Of a DNA stretch of 37,227 nucleotides, positions 30,206 through 37,227 are shown piece by piece (positions within the stretch are counted from its first letter, which is position 1; each line of letters starts with the position of its first letter). The notes under the pieces were generated by a model. That model had not been told where the DNA came from and ran no database searches. It worked only from the letters and a program-made list of their open reading frames with translations. The translations under genes were made by a program, and so were the position numbers. Source of the stretch: Nitratidesulfovibrio oxamicus (GTDB lineage: Bacteria > Desulfobacterota > Desulfovibrionia > Desulfovibrionales > Desulfovibrionaceae); the NCBI RefSeq assembly GCF_015731765.1, contig NZ_VRYY01000442.1, positions 1 through 37,227 of the forward strand, in the 5' to 3' direction.

Positions 30206-31625
30206 GGCGGATCCCCTCTTCCTTGGCGAGTTGATGCAGGCTCTTGGACGCAAAGCGAGGCGCGGTGCGCACGCTGGTCCACGCCTTCAGCGGGCCGACG
30301 TTGGGCAGCTTGTCTCCGAACCTGCCCAGCATGGACACCACGAACCTGTTCAGCGCCGGGATGCGGTAGGTCAGCTCCCAGCCCTTCCAGACCAGGGTTT
30401 CCAGCAGGTTCTTCTTGGCGCCGTGGCCCTTGACCACGCCGTCGCCCTTCTCGTCGTACGCTTCGGTGCGCATGCGCCGGATGATGCCCGGAATGGGAAT
30501 GCGCACCGGGCACACCTCTTCGCAGGCGTTGCACAGGCTGGACGCGGTGGCCAGCACGCCCTTGTCGGCCAGCCCGTCGATCTGCGGGGTGAGTATCTTT
30601 CCGATGGGGCCGGGATACACGGACCCGTAAGCGTGCCCGCCGATGCGGATGTACACCGGGCAGTGGTTCAGGCAGGTGCCGCAGCGGATGCACTGCAGGG
30701 TGCGGCGCAACTGGGCGTCGGCCAGCATCTTGGAACGACCGTTGTCCAGGATGACCAGGTGGATTTCCTTGGGGCCGTCGCGCTCGCCGTCCTTGCGGGG
30801 GCTGGTGATGCAGTTGACGTAGGTGGTGACCAGCTGGCCCGTGGCCGATGCCGTCAGCAGGCGCAGCAGCGGCGGCAGGTCGGACAGCGATTCCACCACC
30901 TTCTCAAGGCCCATGACGGCCACGTGCACCGGAGGCACCGTGGTGCACATGCGCCCGTTGCCTTCGTTCTCCACCAGCACCAGGGTGCCCGTTTCCGCCA
31001 CGGCGAAGTTGACGCCCGAAAGGCCAACGTGCCCGGTGCGGAACTTTTCGCGCAGGGTCTTGCGGGCGATGGCGTTCAGTTCCTCCACCACGTCGGTGTA
31101 GGGAATGCCTTCCAGGTTGTCGGCAAAGATGCGCCCCACCTGCTGGCGGTTCTTGTGCACGGCGGGCACGATGATATGCGAGGGCGGCTCGTGGTTCAGC
31201 TGGATGATGAACTCGCCAAGGTCCGTTTCCAGCGCCTCGATACCGTGGCTTTCCAGAAAGTGGTTCAGGTGCATTTCTTCCGAGACCATGGACTTGCCCT
31301 TCACCAGCTTGGTGGCGTCGTGGCTGCGCATGATGCCCAGGATGATCTCGTTGGCCTCTGCGGTGGTTTCGGCCCAGTGCACGATGATGCCGTTTTCCGT
31401 ACACCTGCGTTCCAGCCGCTCCAGCAGTTCGGGCAGCTTGGCCAGTGCCTTGCGCTTGGCGGCTTCCGCGTCATCGCGCATGCGTTCACGCTCTGCCGCG
31501 TCGGGCAGTACGGCCACGCGTTTTTTCATCAGACCGGTAAGGGCCGACTTGAAGTTGGCGCGCAACTGGCGGTCGGCAAGGGCCTCGGTGACGTTGGCCG
31601 TGAAGTCGAGGTGCTGGCTACCCAT
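30198..31625 (-). CDS. lutB: Lactate utilization iron-sulfur protein LutB
   Basis: This 475-residue protein combines a LUD domain (about 60-290; GIVGKSM-like LVKGKSMVSEEMHLN, TGTLVLVENEGNGRM) with a ferredoxin-type domain. Its two 4Fe-4S cysteine clusters are CIRCGTCLNHCPVY and CNACEEVCPV. It passes electrons from lactate oxidation to the membrane pool. The family C-terminus ends in an ASKSLHQLAKEEGIR-like helix. ATG 31625 overlaps the lutA stop by 8 bases (ATGGGTAG). The longer frame to 31652 adds residues from within lutA and was rejected. It is the middle gene of lutABC. Confidence 0.95.
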   Translation of the reverse strand: MGSQHLDFTANVTEALADRQLRANFKSALTGLMKKRVAVLPDAAERERMRDDAEAAKRKALAKLPELLERLERRCTENGIIVHWAETTAEANEIILGIMRSHDATKLVKGKSMVSEEMHLNHFLESHGIEALETDLGEFIIQLNHEPPSHIIVPAVHKNRQQVGRIFADNLEGIPYTDVVEELNAIARKTLREKFRTGHVGLSGVNFAVAETGTLVLVENEGNGRMCTTVPPVHVAVMGLEKVVESLSDLPPLLRLLTASATGQLVTTYVNCITSPRKDGERDGPKEIHLVILDNGRSKMLADAQLRRTLQCIRCGTCLNHCPVYIRIGGHAYGSVYPGPIGKILTPQIDGLADKGVLATASSLCNACEEVCPVRIPIPGIIRRMRTEAYDEKGDGVVKGHGAKKNLLETLVWKGWELTYRIPALNRFVVSMLGRFGDKLPNVGPLKAWTSVRTAPRFASKSLHQLAKEEGIRHE

Positions 31626-32379
31626 TGATGCGCTCCCATATGAATTCGGCAAGATGACGGGGCGCCACGGGCACGCCCTTGTGCTCCATGGCCCCGCCGA
31701 TGTTCATCAGACAGCCGCAGTCGCCGGAAAGGATGGCGGATGCGCCGGTGGCGCGGATGTCCTCGATCTTGTCGGCCACCATGGCGGCGGAGATTTCCGG
31801 CTGCTTGATGGAGAACGTGCCGCCAAAGCCGCAGCATTCGTACTCGCGCTCGATCTCCACCAATTCCACGTTGGACAGCTGGCCGATGAGCGCCTTGGCG
31901 GCAGCCGTGGCCCCCATTTCGCGCATGGCGTGGCACGAGGAATGCCACGTGACCTTCACCGGCTTGCCCTTGTCCTCGTAGCGCACGTGCAGGGCGTTGT
32001 GCAGAAAGTCGCCCAGTTCGAAGACCCGTTCGGAAAACTTGCGCACATCGAAGTATTCCGGGTCGTTGGCGAACATTTCCGGGTAATGGTGACGCATCAT
32101 GCCCGCGCACGAGCCGGAAGGCACCACAATGGGCCAGTCTGCCCTGGAGAACGCCTTGATCTGCGCCCTGGCAACGGCCCTGGCTTCTTCAAGAAAGCCG
32201 GAGTTGTACGCGGGTTGGCCGCAGCACGACTGTTCCTGCGGAAAGACCACTTCCACACCGGCGCGACGCAGCAGGTGGATGCCCGCCATGCCCGCCTGCG
32301 GGAACGACATGTCCACAAGGCAGGTGCCGAAGTAATAGACTGTTTTCACGTCGCGGGGATAGGTGAAGGTATGGGCCAT
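31618..32379 (-). CDS. lutA: Lactate utilization protein LutA (CCG domain)
   Basis: This 253-residue protein belongs to the LutA/YkgE family with duplicated cysteine-rich CCG domains that bind Fe-S or heterodisulfide-type clusters. Visible signatures are CCGQPAYNSGF, PSGSCAGMMRHHYPEM, HSSCHAMREMG, and near the end CCGFGGTFSIKQPEI and GDCGCLMNIGG. It is the first gene of a lutA-lutB-lutC operon for L-lactate oxidation to pyruvate. AGGAAGG precedes ATG 32379. Which promoter drives it is not clear from the upstream sequence. Confidence 0.95.
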   Translation of the reverse strand: MAHTFTYPRDVKTVYYFGTCLVDMSFPQAGMAGIHLLRRAGVEVVFPQEQSCCGQPAYNSGFLEEARAVARAQIKAFSRADWPIVVPSGSCAGMMRHHYPEMFANDPEYFDVRKFSERVFELGDFLHNALHVRYEDKGKPVKVTWHSSCHAMREMGATAAAKALIGQLSNVELVEIEREYECCGFGGTFSIKQPEISAAMVADKIEDIRATGASAILSGDCGCLMNIGGAMEHKGVPVAPRHLAEFIWERING

Positions 32380-32789
32380 GTGTGCCTTCCTGTGTTGCGG
32401 TTGGACGTGCGCCACGCGCGGCGGGAGGTCCGGTGCGGCAGGGAATGAACTGGCTTGGCCGGGGGCGCGTCAAGGCCGGAAGCGCACCGGCATCGGGGCT
32501 GCCGCACGGGCATGCGGCAGTGTTTGCAACAAATCTAGCACGGGGGCGCGTTCCATGTCGATATGCAGGAGCAACGCATGCAACTTGGGTTTCGTGTCCG
32601 CCGTTGAGCGACCACTACCGTTTGTGCGGGCGAACGGCTTGCCTGTCGGGCGCACCGAGGCTAGTATGCGCCTCCGTGTCGGCTTCCGCTTCGCAAGCGC
32701 CAATGCGGGGGGCCGCGGGCATGGTCGCCCCGCCCCGGATCATCCGGCGGGTACGGCCTTCACAGGAACTTTCAGCACAGGACGCCATC
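32380..32789. other. Divergent intergenic region between lutA and the SDR gene
   Basis: No gene is supported. It should hold the promoters for both directions. A stem CTGCCGCA/TGCGGCAG occurs at 32500-32520, of unknown role. I see no convincing -35/-10 pair. Confidence 0.4.
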
Positions 32790-33569
32790 ATGACCGATAC
32801 CACCCGAACCGCCCCCCATGGGGGCATCGTCTGCATCACCGGGGCCACCGCCGGTTTCGGCGCGGCCACCGCCCGCCGCTTCACCGCCGACGGCTGGCGC
32901 ATCATCGCCACCGGACGCCGCCAGGACCGGCTGGACGTATTGGCGGCGGAACTGGGTGACGGCAACTGCCTGCCGCTGTGCTTTGACGTGCGCGACGCCG
33001 ATGCGGTGCAGGCCGCGCTCGGGAACCTGCCGGAGGCGTGGCGCGCCGTGGACGTGCTGGTGAACAATGCGGGCCTGGCCCTGGGGCTGGAACCCGCCCA
33101 CCGATGCAGCCTGGACGACTGGACGACCATGGTGGACACCAACATCAAGGGCCTGTTGCACGTCACCCGCGCCTTGCTGCCCGGCATGGTGGAGCGGAGG
33201 CGCGGGCATGTCATCAATCTGGGGTCCATCACCGGCACCTATGCCTACCCCGGTGCCAACGTGTATGGTGGCACCAAGGCGTTCGTGATGCAGTTTTCGC
33301 GCGGCCTGCGGGCAGACCTGCACGGCACGGGCGTGCGGGTGACCAACATCGAGCCGGGGCTTGCGGAAAGCGAGTTTTCCGTGGTGCGCTTTGGCGGTGA
33401 TGCCGACCGCGCCGCCAGGCTGTACGAAGGGGCATCCGCCCTGCGCCCGGAAGACATCGCCGCAACCATCGCCTGGGCCGTGTCCTGTCCCGCGCACGTC
33501 AACGTGAACCGCATCGAGGTCATGCCCACCAGCCAGTCCTTCGGCGCGCTGCCTGTTCATCGCGCCTAG
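32790..33569 (+). CDS. Short-chain dehydrogenase/reductase (YdfG-like)
   Basis: This 259-residue NAD(P)-dependent oxidoreductase has the Rossmann glycine motif TGATAGFG (about 19-26), the ATGRRQDRL segment suggesting NADP preference, NNAG (about 92-95), the catalytic serine in NLGSITGTYAYPG and the YxxxK pair in YGGTK. The closing part (IEPGLAESEFSVVRFGGDAD, VNVNRIEVMPTSQSFG) matches the YdfG group of serine/3-hydroxy acid dehydrogenases. ATG 32790 has AGGA upstream. Substrate unknown. It is followed by a 20-bp perfect palindrome (33582-33601) that may act as terminator. Confidence 0.92.
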   Translation: MTDTTRTAPHGGIVCITGATAGFGAATARRFTADGWRIIATGRRQDRLDVLAAELGDGNCLPLCFDVRDADAVQAALGNLPEAWRAVDVLVNNAGLALGLEPAHRCSLDDWTTMVDTNIKGLLHVTRALLPGMVERRRGHVINLGSITGTYAYPGANVYGGTKAFVMQFSRGLRADLHGTGVRVTNIEPGLAESEFSVVRFGGDADRAARLYEGASALRPEDIAATIAWAVSCPAHVNVNRIEVMPTSQSFGALPVHRA

Positions 33570-33581
33570 CATCGTCCGCAA

Positions 33582-33601
33582 CTCCGGGCGATCGCCCGGA
33601 G
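33582..33601 (+). terminator. 20-bp perfect palindrome after the SDR gene
   Basis: CTCCGGGCGA followed by its exact complement forms a tight stem 12 bases past the stop. Only GATTCCCCCTT follows, so termination is plausible but weakly supported. Confidence 0.4.
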
Positions 33602-33728
33602 GATTCCCCCTTCCCGGCGAACCGCCCGGCGTCGTACAATCCGCCCGCCCTGCTCCGCCAGCCATGCCCGATACGGTCGGCGGGGCAACCGGGCATGCAC
33701 ATCCTGCCACCCCATGGGAGCGGCATCC

Positions 33729-34331
33729 ATGAGCGCCATCGCCAATCTGTTCGTGACCACCTTCGTGAAGATGTTCTTCCTCCTGACGCCGTTCTTCGTG
33801 CTGACCATGTTCCTGACCATGACCAGGGACATGACGTCCCAGGCGCAGCGCAGGCTGGCCGTGCGGGTGGGCGTGGCCGTGTACGTCGTGTGCATGTGCC
33901 TGTATTTTTTCGGCGAATACATCTTCGATCTGTTCGGCATCACCCTGGATGCCTTCCGCATCGGCTCCGGCTCGCTGTTGTTCCTGTCCGCCGTGGCCCT
34001 GGTGCGCGACCCCTCGCCCTCGCGCGTGCAGGAGGTCAACGGCGACATCAGCGTGGTGCCGCTGGCCATTCCCATCACCGTGGGACCCGCCACCATCGGT
34101 GCGCTGATGGTCATGGGCGCCACGGTGCGCACCCCGCTGGAACGGGTCATTGCCAGCCTGGGCCTGCTGGCCGCCGTGGGGTGCGTGGCGGTGATCCTGT
34201 ACATCGGCCCGGCCATCGAAAAGCTGCTGGGCCGCACCGGCATTTCCATCCTGAGCAAGATCACCGGGCTGATCCTGGCGGCCCTGTCCGCGCAGATTGT
34301 GTTCACCGGGGTGCGCGGATTCCTGAACTGA
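33729..34331 (+). CDS. MarC-family integral membrane protein
   Basis: This 200-residue membrane protein has six hydrophobic segments. The family features include FVKMFFLLTPFFVLTMFL at the start, SGSLLFLSAVALV, and VPLAIPITVGPATIGALMVMG, a conserved MarC loop that repeats the proline/glycine pattern. The family was named from marC of E. coli, but a role in antibiotic resistance was not confirmed and its function is unknown. ATG 33729 follows GGGAG; the frame to 33714 adds five residues and has no site. A stem-loop lies downstream at 34451-34477. Confidence 0.9.
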   Translation: MSAIANLFVTTFVKMFFLLTPFFVLTMFLTMTRDMTSQAQRRLAVRVGVAVYVVCMCLYFFGEYIFDLFGITLDAFRIGSGSLLFLSAVALVRDPSPSRVQEVNGDISVVPLAIPITVGPATIGALMVMGATVRTPLERVIASLGLLAAVGCVAVILYIGPAIEKLLGRTGISILSKITGLILAALSAQIVFTGVRGFLN

Positions 34332-34450
34332 CAACGGGGGCGGTTGCCCGCCCGCCAGTTGGCGTTCCGCCCGCACCCCGTCCGTCCCCCACCCGACTCC
34401 ACCGGCTGGCCATCCTGTCCGCCAGTCCCTTTTCGAGATCGAATGCTCAC

Positions 34451-34477
34451 GGCCACCCGTTCACCCGACGGGTGGCC
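34451..34477 (+). terminator. Stem-loop terminator after the MarC-family gene
   Basis: GGCCACCCGT pairs perfectly with ACGGGTGGCC around 7 bases, followed by CGCTTCTGTTC. Confidence 0.6.
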
Positions 34478-34677
34478 GCTTCTGTTCGTCACGGAAGCCT
34501 TCCGATGTTCACGACGCTCGGGCTGGCGCGACGCAATCGATGAGGGACACACATTCTCACGCCAGATGCCTGCCGGGTCACAGTGTTCAACACAGTTCCG
34601 CGCTGTTTCGAACGGGCACGAACGGGTTCGGCATGACGCGAGGCCCCGCGCGCCAATTGCCCGCCAGTCGCCGCCGG

Positions 34678-34716
34678 ACAAAACGAAAGGGCGGCACCCT
34701 CGCGGGGGCCGCCCTT
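34678..34716 (-). terminator. Rho-independent terminator of the trxA-trxB-bamD unit
   Basis: On the minus strand AAGGGCGGC (34716-34708) pairs with GCCGCCCTT (34695-34687), followed by TCGTTTTG. Confidence 0.75.
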
Positions 34717-34745
34717 GTGAATCTGTCGTGCCGGTGTCGATGCGT

Positions 34746-35486
34746 CTACAGCCAGTTGAACCAGCGCTTCCACGAGCCTTCGCGCTGTTCCTGCACCTGC
34801 TGCGACTGCTGCTGGCGGTACTTGAGGTAGGCGACCTTGCCCTTTTCTTCGGCATGGTCACGCAGGTCCTCGATTTCCGGGAAGTTCTCCACCACATACA
34901 CGTAGCGGCGCCAGGCGGCGCCATAGCGCTCGGCACGCCAGAAGAAGTCGCCGATGTACAACTCGCGCTCGGCGAGCAGGCGGCGGCATTCGGCGATGTG
35001 CTGCTTGGCCTTCTCGGCGTATTCGGTGCCGGGGTAGCTTTCGCGCAGGCGCTGGTAGTACTGGATGGCTTCCGTCAGGCCCGTGGTGGGCCGGTCGATG
35101 GACAAAAAGGCCTTCTGGCGCGACTGGCCCACCTGGTACAGCACGTAGGGGATGGCCTCGTGCCGGGGGTGCAGGGTTTCGAATTCCTTGTAGGCCTCGC
35201 CCGCCAGCAGGTAGTCCTCGTCCAGGAAGTGGGCGTCGGCAAGCGAGAGTTCGGCTTCGATGGTGTACGGGCTGAACGGGAACTGTTCCTTCAGCTTGCT
35301 GAAGGATTCCGCCGCTTCGCCGTAGCGCTTCTCGCGCATGGAGTCGTTGCCGGCCTCGAAGAGTTCCTGCGCGGTTTCTTCCGGCGGGGGCAGGTAGAAG
35401 TAGTCGATGATGCCGCAGCCCGAAAGCAGCAGCACCAGCAGCACAGGGGGCAACACGGCCAGGAGGCGGGAAAGGGCGTTACGCAT
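34746..35486 (-). CDS. bamD: Outer membrane assembly lipoprotein BamD
   Basis: This 246-residue lipoprotein is a subunit of the BAM complex that inserts beta-barrel proteins into the outer membrane. The signal peptide ends in the lipobox LSGC with Cys24 as the lipidated residue. The body consists of TPR-like helical repeats: [58 protein letters not shown]. The C-terminus is Gln-rich ([12 protein letters not shown]). The ATG overlaps the trxB stop (ATGCGTAA), so the gene is translationally coupled to the thioredoxin genes. Confidence 0.93.
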   Translation of the reverse strand: MRNALSRLLAVLPPVLLVLLLSGCGIIDYFYLPPPEETAQELFEAGNDSMREKRYGEAAESFSKLKEQFPFSPYTIEAELSLADAHFLDEDYLLAGEAYKEFETLHPRHEAIPYVLYQVGQSRQKAFLSIDRPTTGLTEAIQYYQRLRESYPGTEYAEKAKQHIAECRRLLAERELYIGDFFWRAERYGAAWRRYVYVVENFPEIEDLRDHAEEKGKVAYLKYRQQQSQQVQEQREGSWKRWFNWL

Positions 35487-36402
35487 CGAGCTGTTCCAGG
35501 TAGGTGAAGGCTGCGGTTGCGGCAGTGGCCCCGTCACCGACGGCGGTGGTCACCTGGCGGCAGGCCTTCGACCGGATGTCCCCGGCGGCGAAGACACCCG
35601 GCAGGCTGGTGCGCATCTCGGTATCGGTGATGATGAAGCCCTGCGGGTCCTTGTCGATGCCGTCGGGCAGAAAGTCGCCCACGGGTTCGAAACCGATGAA
35701 AATGAACAGCCCGTCCAGCGGCAGGAAGCGCTCTTCGCCCGTCTTCACGTCGGCCAGGGTGACGCCGGTCAGGCCGGTGTCGCCGTGCAGCTTTCGGACG
35801 ACGGAGGAAAACTCGATGTCGATGTTGGGCGCGGACTGCACCTTTTCCTGGTAGCACTTGCAGCCGCGAAACTCGTCGCGGCGGTGTATCAGGCGCAGGT
35901 TGGCCACCAGCTTGGCGAGGTACAGCGATTCTTCGAGGGCGGAGTTGCCGCCGCCCACCACGCCCACCTTCTGGCCGCGAAAGAAGTTGCCGTCGCACAG
36001 GGCGCAGTACGAGATGCCCTTTCCGATCAGGCGGTCTTCGTCCGGCAGCCCCAGCTTCTTGTAGCGGGCGCCGGAGCAGACCACCACGGTCTTGCCGACG
36101 ATCCATTCGTCGCCCACGCGCACCCGGTTGGCGCCGGGGGCGGGTTCGAACGCGGTGACGGCGTCGTTGTACTTGTCGTGGGGGTAGCGTTCAAGGTGGG
36201 CCGCGAACAGGTCCGCCAGTTCCCAACCCTGGATGCCCTTTGGAAAGCCGGGGTAGTTCTCTATCTCGGCGGTCATGAGCACCTGCCCGCCGGGAGACAG
36301 CTTTTCGACAAAGGCGACGCTTACGCCGGAACGCAAAAGATAGAGGGCGGCCGTCATGCCGGCTGGCCCTCCTCCAATGACGATGGCGTCGTATGTCTTC
36401 AT
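35479..36402 (-). CDS. trxB: Thioredoxin reductase
   Basis: This 307-residue flavoenzyme reduces thioredoxin. The FAD Rossmann motif is GGGPAG (about 10-15), the NAD(P) motif GGGNSA (about 155-160), and the redox pair C133/C136 lies in YCALCDG, a variant of the common CATC. The closing FAD motif is GVFAAGDIR. After the second glycine motif [11 protein letters not shown] is present, but the downstream charged residues would have to be compared to tell NADPH from other donors. ATG 36402 is used because the frame to 36411 would need a TTG within trxA. It lies one base after the trxA stop and overlaps bamD. Confidence 0.95.
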   Translation of the reverse strand: MKTYDAIVIGGGPAGMTAALYLLRSGVSVAFVEKLSPGGQVLMTAEIENYPGFPKGIQGWELADLFAAHLERYPHDKYNDAVTAFEPAPGANRVRVGDEWIVGKTVVVCSGARYKKLGLPDEDRLIGKGISYCALCDGNFFRGQKVGVVGGGNSALEESLYLAKLVANLRLIHRRDEFRGCKCYQEKVQSAPNIDIEFSSVVRKLHGDTGLTGVTLADVKTGEERFLPLDGLFIFIGFEPVGDFLPDGIDKDPQGFIITDTEMRTSLPGVFAAGDIRSKACRQVTTAVGDGATAATAAFTYLEQLDA

Positions 36403-36403
36403 G

Positions 36404-36727
36404 TTAGCCAAGGGCCTTCTGCGCGATCATGTCCTTGATGCTGCTCTTGGAGACGGCGCCGGTGATCTGTTCGACCACTTCGCCGCCCTTGAACAGGATC
36501 AGGGTGGGGATGGCGCGGATGCCGTACTTGGAGGGGGTGGCGGGGTTTTCGTCCACGTTCATCTTGGCGATGAGCACCTTGCCGTCGTATTCGGCGGCAA
36601 GTTCGTCGATGACGGGACCCATCGCGCGACACGGACCGCACCAGGGAGCCCAGAAGTCGATCAGCACGGGAATGGAGGATTTGAGGACGTTGGCTTCGAA
36701 GTTGGCGTCGGTGATCTGAACGGCCAT
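36404..36727 (-). CDS. trxA: Thioredoxin
   Basis: This 107-residue protein is a classic thioredoxin. The active site is W29-C30-G-P-C33 in FWAPWCGPC. IPTLILFKGGEVV contains the cis-proline and the glycine pair of the fold. It is reduced by the TrxB encoded next to it. ATG 36727 has AAGGAGTGCACC upstream. The longer frame to 36937 has no family similarity. The promoter at 36905-36933 probably drives trxA-trxB-bamD with a leader of about 170 bases. Confidence 0.97.
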   Translation of the reverse strand: MAVQITDANFEANVLKSSIPVLIDFWAPWCGPCRAMGPVIDELAAEYDGKVLIAKMNVDENPATPSKYGIRAIPTLILFKGGEVVEQITGAVSKSSIKDMIAQKALG

Positions 36728-36904
36728 GGTGCACTCCTTTTGGTCATATATGCGATGCGGCGACCGCTCCCAAGGCGGTCTGTGCCCGGTTTCGATGCGG
36801 ACAGAACCCGGAAACGGCATGGGCAGAAGCGTCGTGCGGGGCTGCGCGGCGGCCCGCGCATGGCGAAGCCCCGACAGGTGACCCGCCTCCTGCCAACCTA
36901 TGAA

Positions 36905-36933
36905 GAAATAGTAGGGCGCTGCTGGCGTGTCAA
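36905..36933 (-). promoter_or_regulatory. Sigma70-type promoter for trxA-trxB-bamD
   Basis: On the minus strand TTGACA (36933-36928) is followed after 17 bases by TATTTC (36910-36905). The -35 is perfect and the -10 is fair. Confidence 0.55.
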
Positions 36934-36958
36934 GCACGACGGCGCGGGCAGCCCGCTT

Positions 36959-37227
36959 CTATCCACTGCGGAACATGGTGAAATCATCGGGAATAGAGCG
37001 CCCGCGCGGGATGGCTTCCAACGCAAGGCCGTGCCCCAGTCCAAGGGATGCCAGCTGCCAGCCCGCATGGGCCACCATGATGCCGTTGTCGGTGCACAGG
37101 GCGGGCGACGGCAACAGCAGCGGCAGGTCCGCGCGCCGGGCAAGATCGGCCAGGGCCTCGCGCACATACGAGTTGGCGGCCACGCCGCCAGCAGCCCGTA
37201 ACGCTTCAGCTTGCGCCACAGCGAGGC
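36959..37227 (-). CDS. tsaD: tRNA threonylcarbamoyladenosine synthase TsaD, C-terminal end (partial)
   Basis: About 88 C-terminal residues of the TsaD/Gcp/YgjD family are visible, running off the window's right edge. [13 protein letters not shown] and [17 protein letters not shown] are the conserved C-terminal motifs; the latter holds an ATP/metal contact (D in CTDN). TsaD transfers the threonylcarbamoyl group to A37 of ANN-decoding tRNAs. The gene begins beyond the window. Confidence 0.93.
   Translation of the reverse strand, partial: LAVAQAEALRAAGGVAANSYVREALADLARRADLPLLLPSPALCTDNGIMVAHAGWQLASLGLGHGLALEAIPRGRSIPDDFTMFRSG

Larger units (their letters stand above)
34332..34745. other. Convergent intergenic region between marC-like gene and bamD
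   Basis: No gene is supported in about 410 bases. Two terminators, one for each direction, lie in it at 34451-34477 and 34678-34716. Confidence 0.5.

Noticed and set aside
30150-31628. A 492-codon plus-strand frame
   Set aside because: It is antisense to lutB and lutC, which have iron-sulfur and LUD motifs.

Overview
The window is GC-rich bacterial DNA. It most resembles a Desulfovibrio/Nitratidesulfovibrio-type sulfate reducer. That placement is an inference from the L-lactate permease, the lutABC-type lactate-oxidation operon and the overall gene style; I could not run a database search.

Left part (1-5725): The tail of an ISL3-like insertion sequence interrupts the 3' part of an L-lactate permease gene. 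Next come phoU and greA (both minus strand), a 64-residue two-CENC zinc-ribbon protein, a small secreted protein, a 207-residue protein of unknown role and the promoter of ssrA.

Centre (5726-19526): ssrA (tmRNA, tag ANNYEYALAA) carries a genomic island of about 13.4 kb inserted exactly at its 3' end. A 22-bp direct repeat marks the two junctions (6062-6083 and 19465-19486). The insertion has separated ssrA from a strong terminator that now lies beyond the right junction (19488-19526). The island supplies a substitute terminator just inside the left junction. Its genes are: a tyrosine integrase next to ssrA, a small unknown protein, a small heat-shock protein, a second tyrosine recombinase whose nucleophile tyrosine appears to be cysteine, an Ala-rich protein, a Cys-rich duplicated-motif protein, a T7 gp14-like internal virion protein, two antirepressor genes with the same hairpin leader (the first carries an amber codon at codon 6), a small phage-like protein, an orphan solute-binding protein and a serine recombinase. 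Two families of diverged dispersed repeats and several long hairpins lie between the genes. No capsid, terminase, portal or replication gene was seen, so the island looks like a decayed or satellite-like podovirus-related element assembled from more than one integration.

Right part (19527-37227): This is ordinary chromosome. In order it holds a solute-binding protein, a class D beta-lactamase, a membrane protein with low-complexity tails, a beta-carbonic anhydrase, a hybrid sensor kinase and a CDF metal transporter with three C-terminal dimer domains. These are followed by a DUF1653 protein, lutA-lutB-lutC (overlapping, minus strand), an SDR oxidoreductase, a MarC-family membrane protein, bamD-trxB-trxA (overlapping or nearly so, minus strand) and the C-terminus of tsaD. 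A short, degenerate copy of the ssrA 3' end at 28900-28931 may be an old integration scar.

Functional links: the broken lactate permease and the intact lactate-oxidation operon are both in the window, so lactate oxidation must rely on another uptake route if this permease is inactive. trxA and trxB form a complete thioredoxin system transcribed together with the outer-membrane assembly lipoprotein gene.
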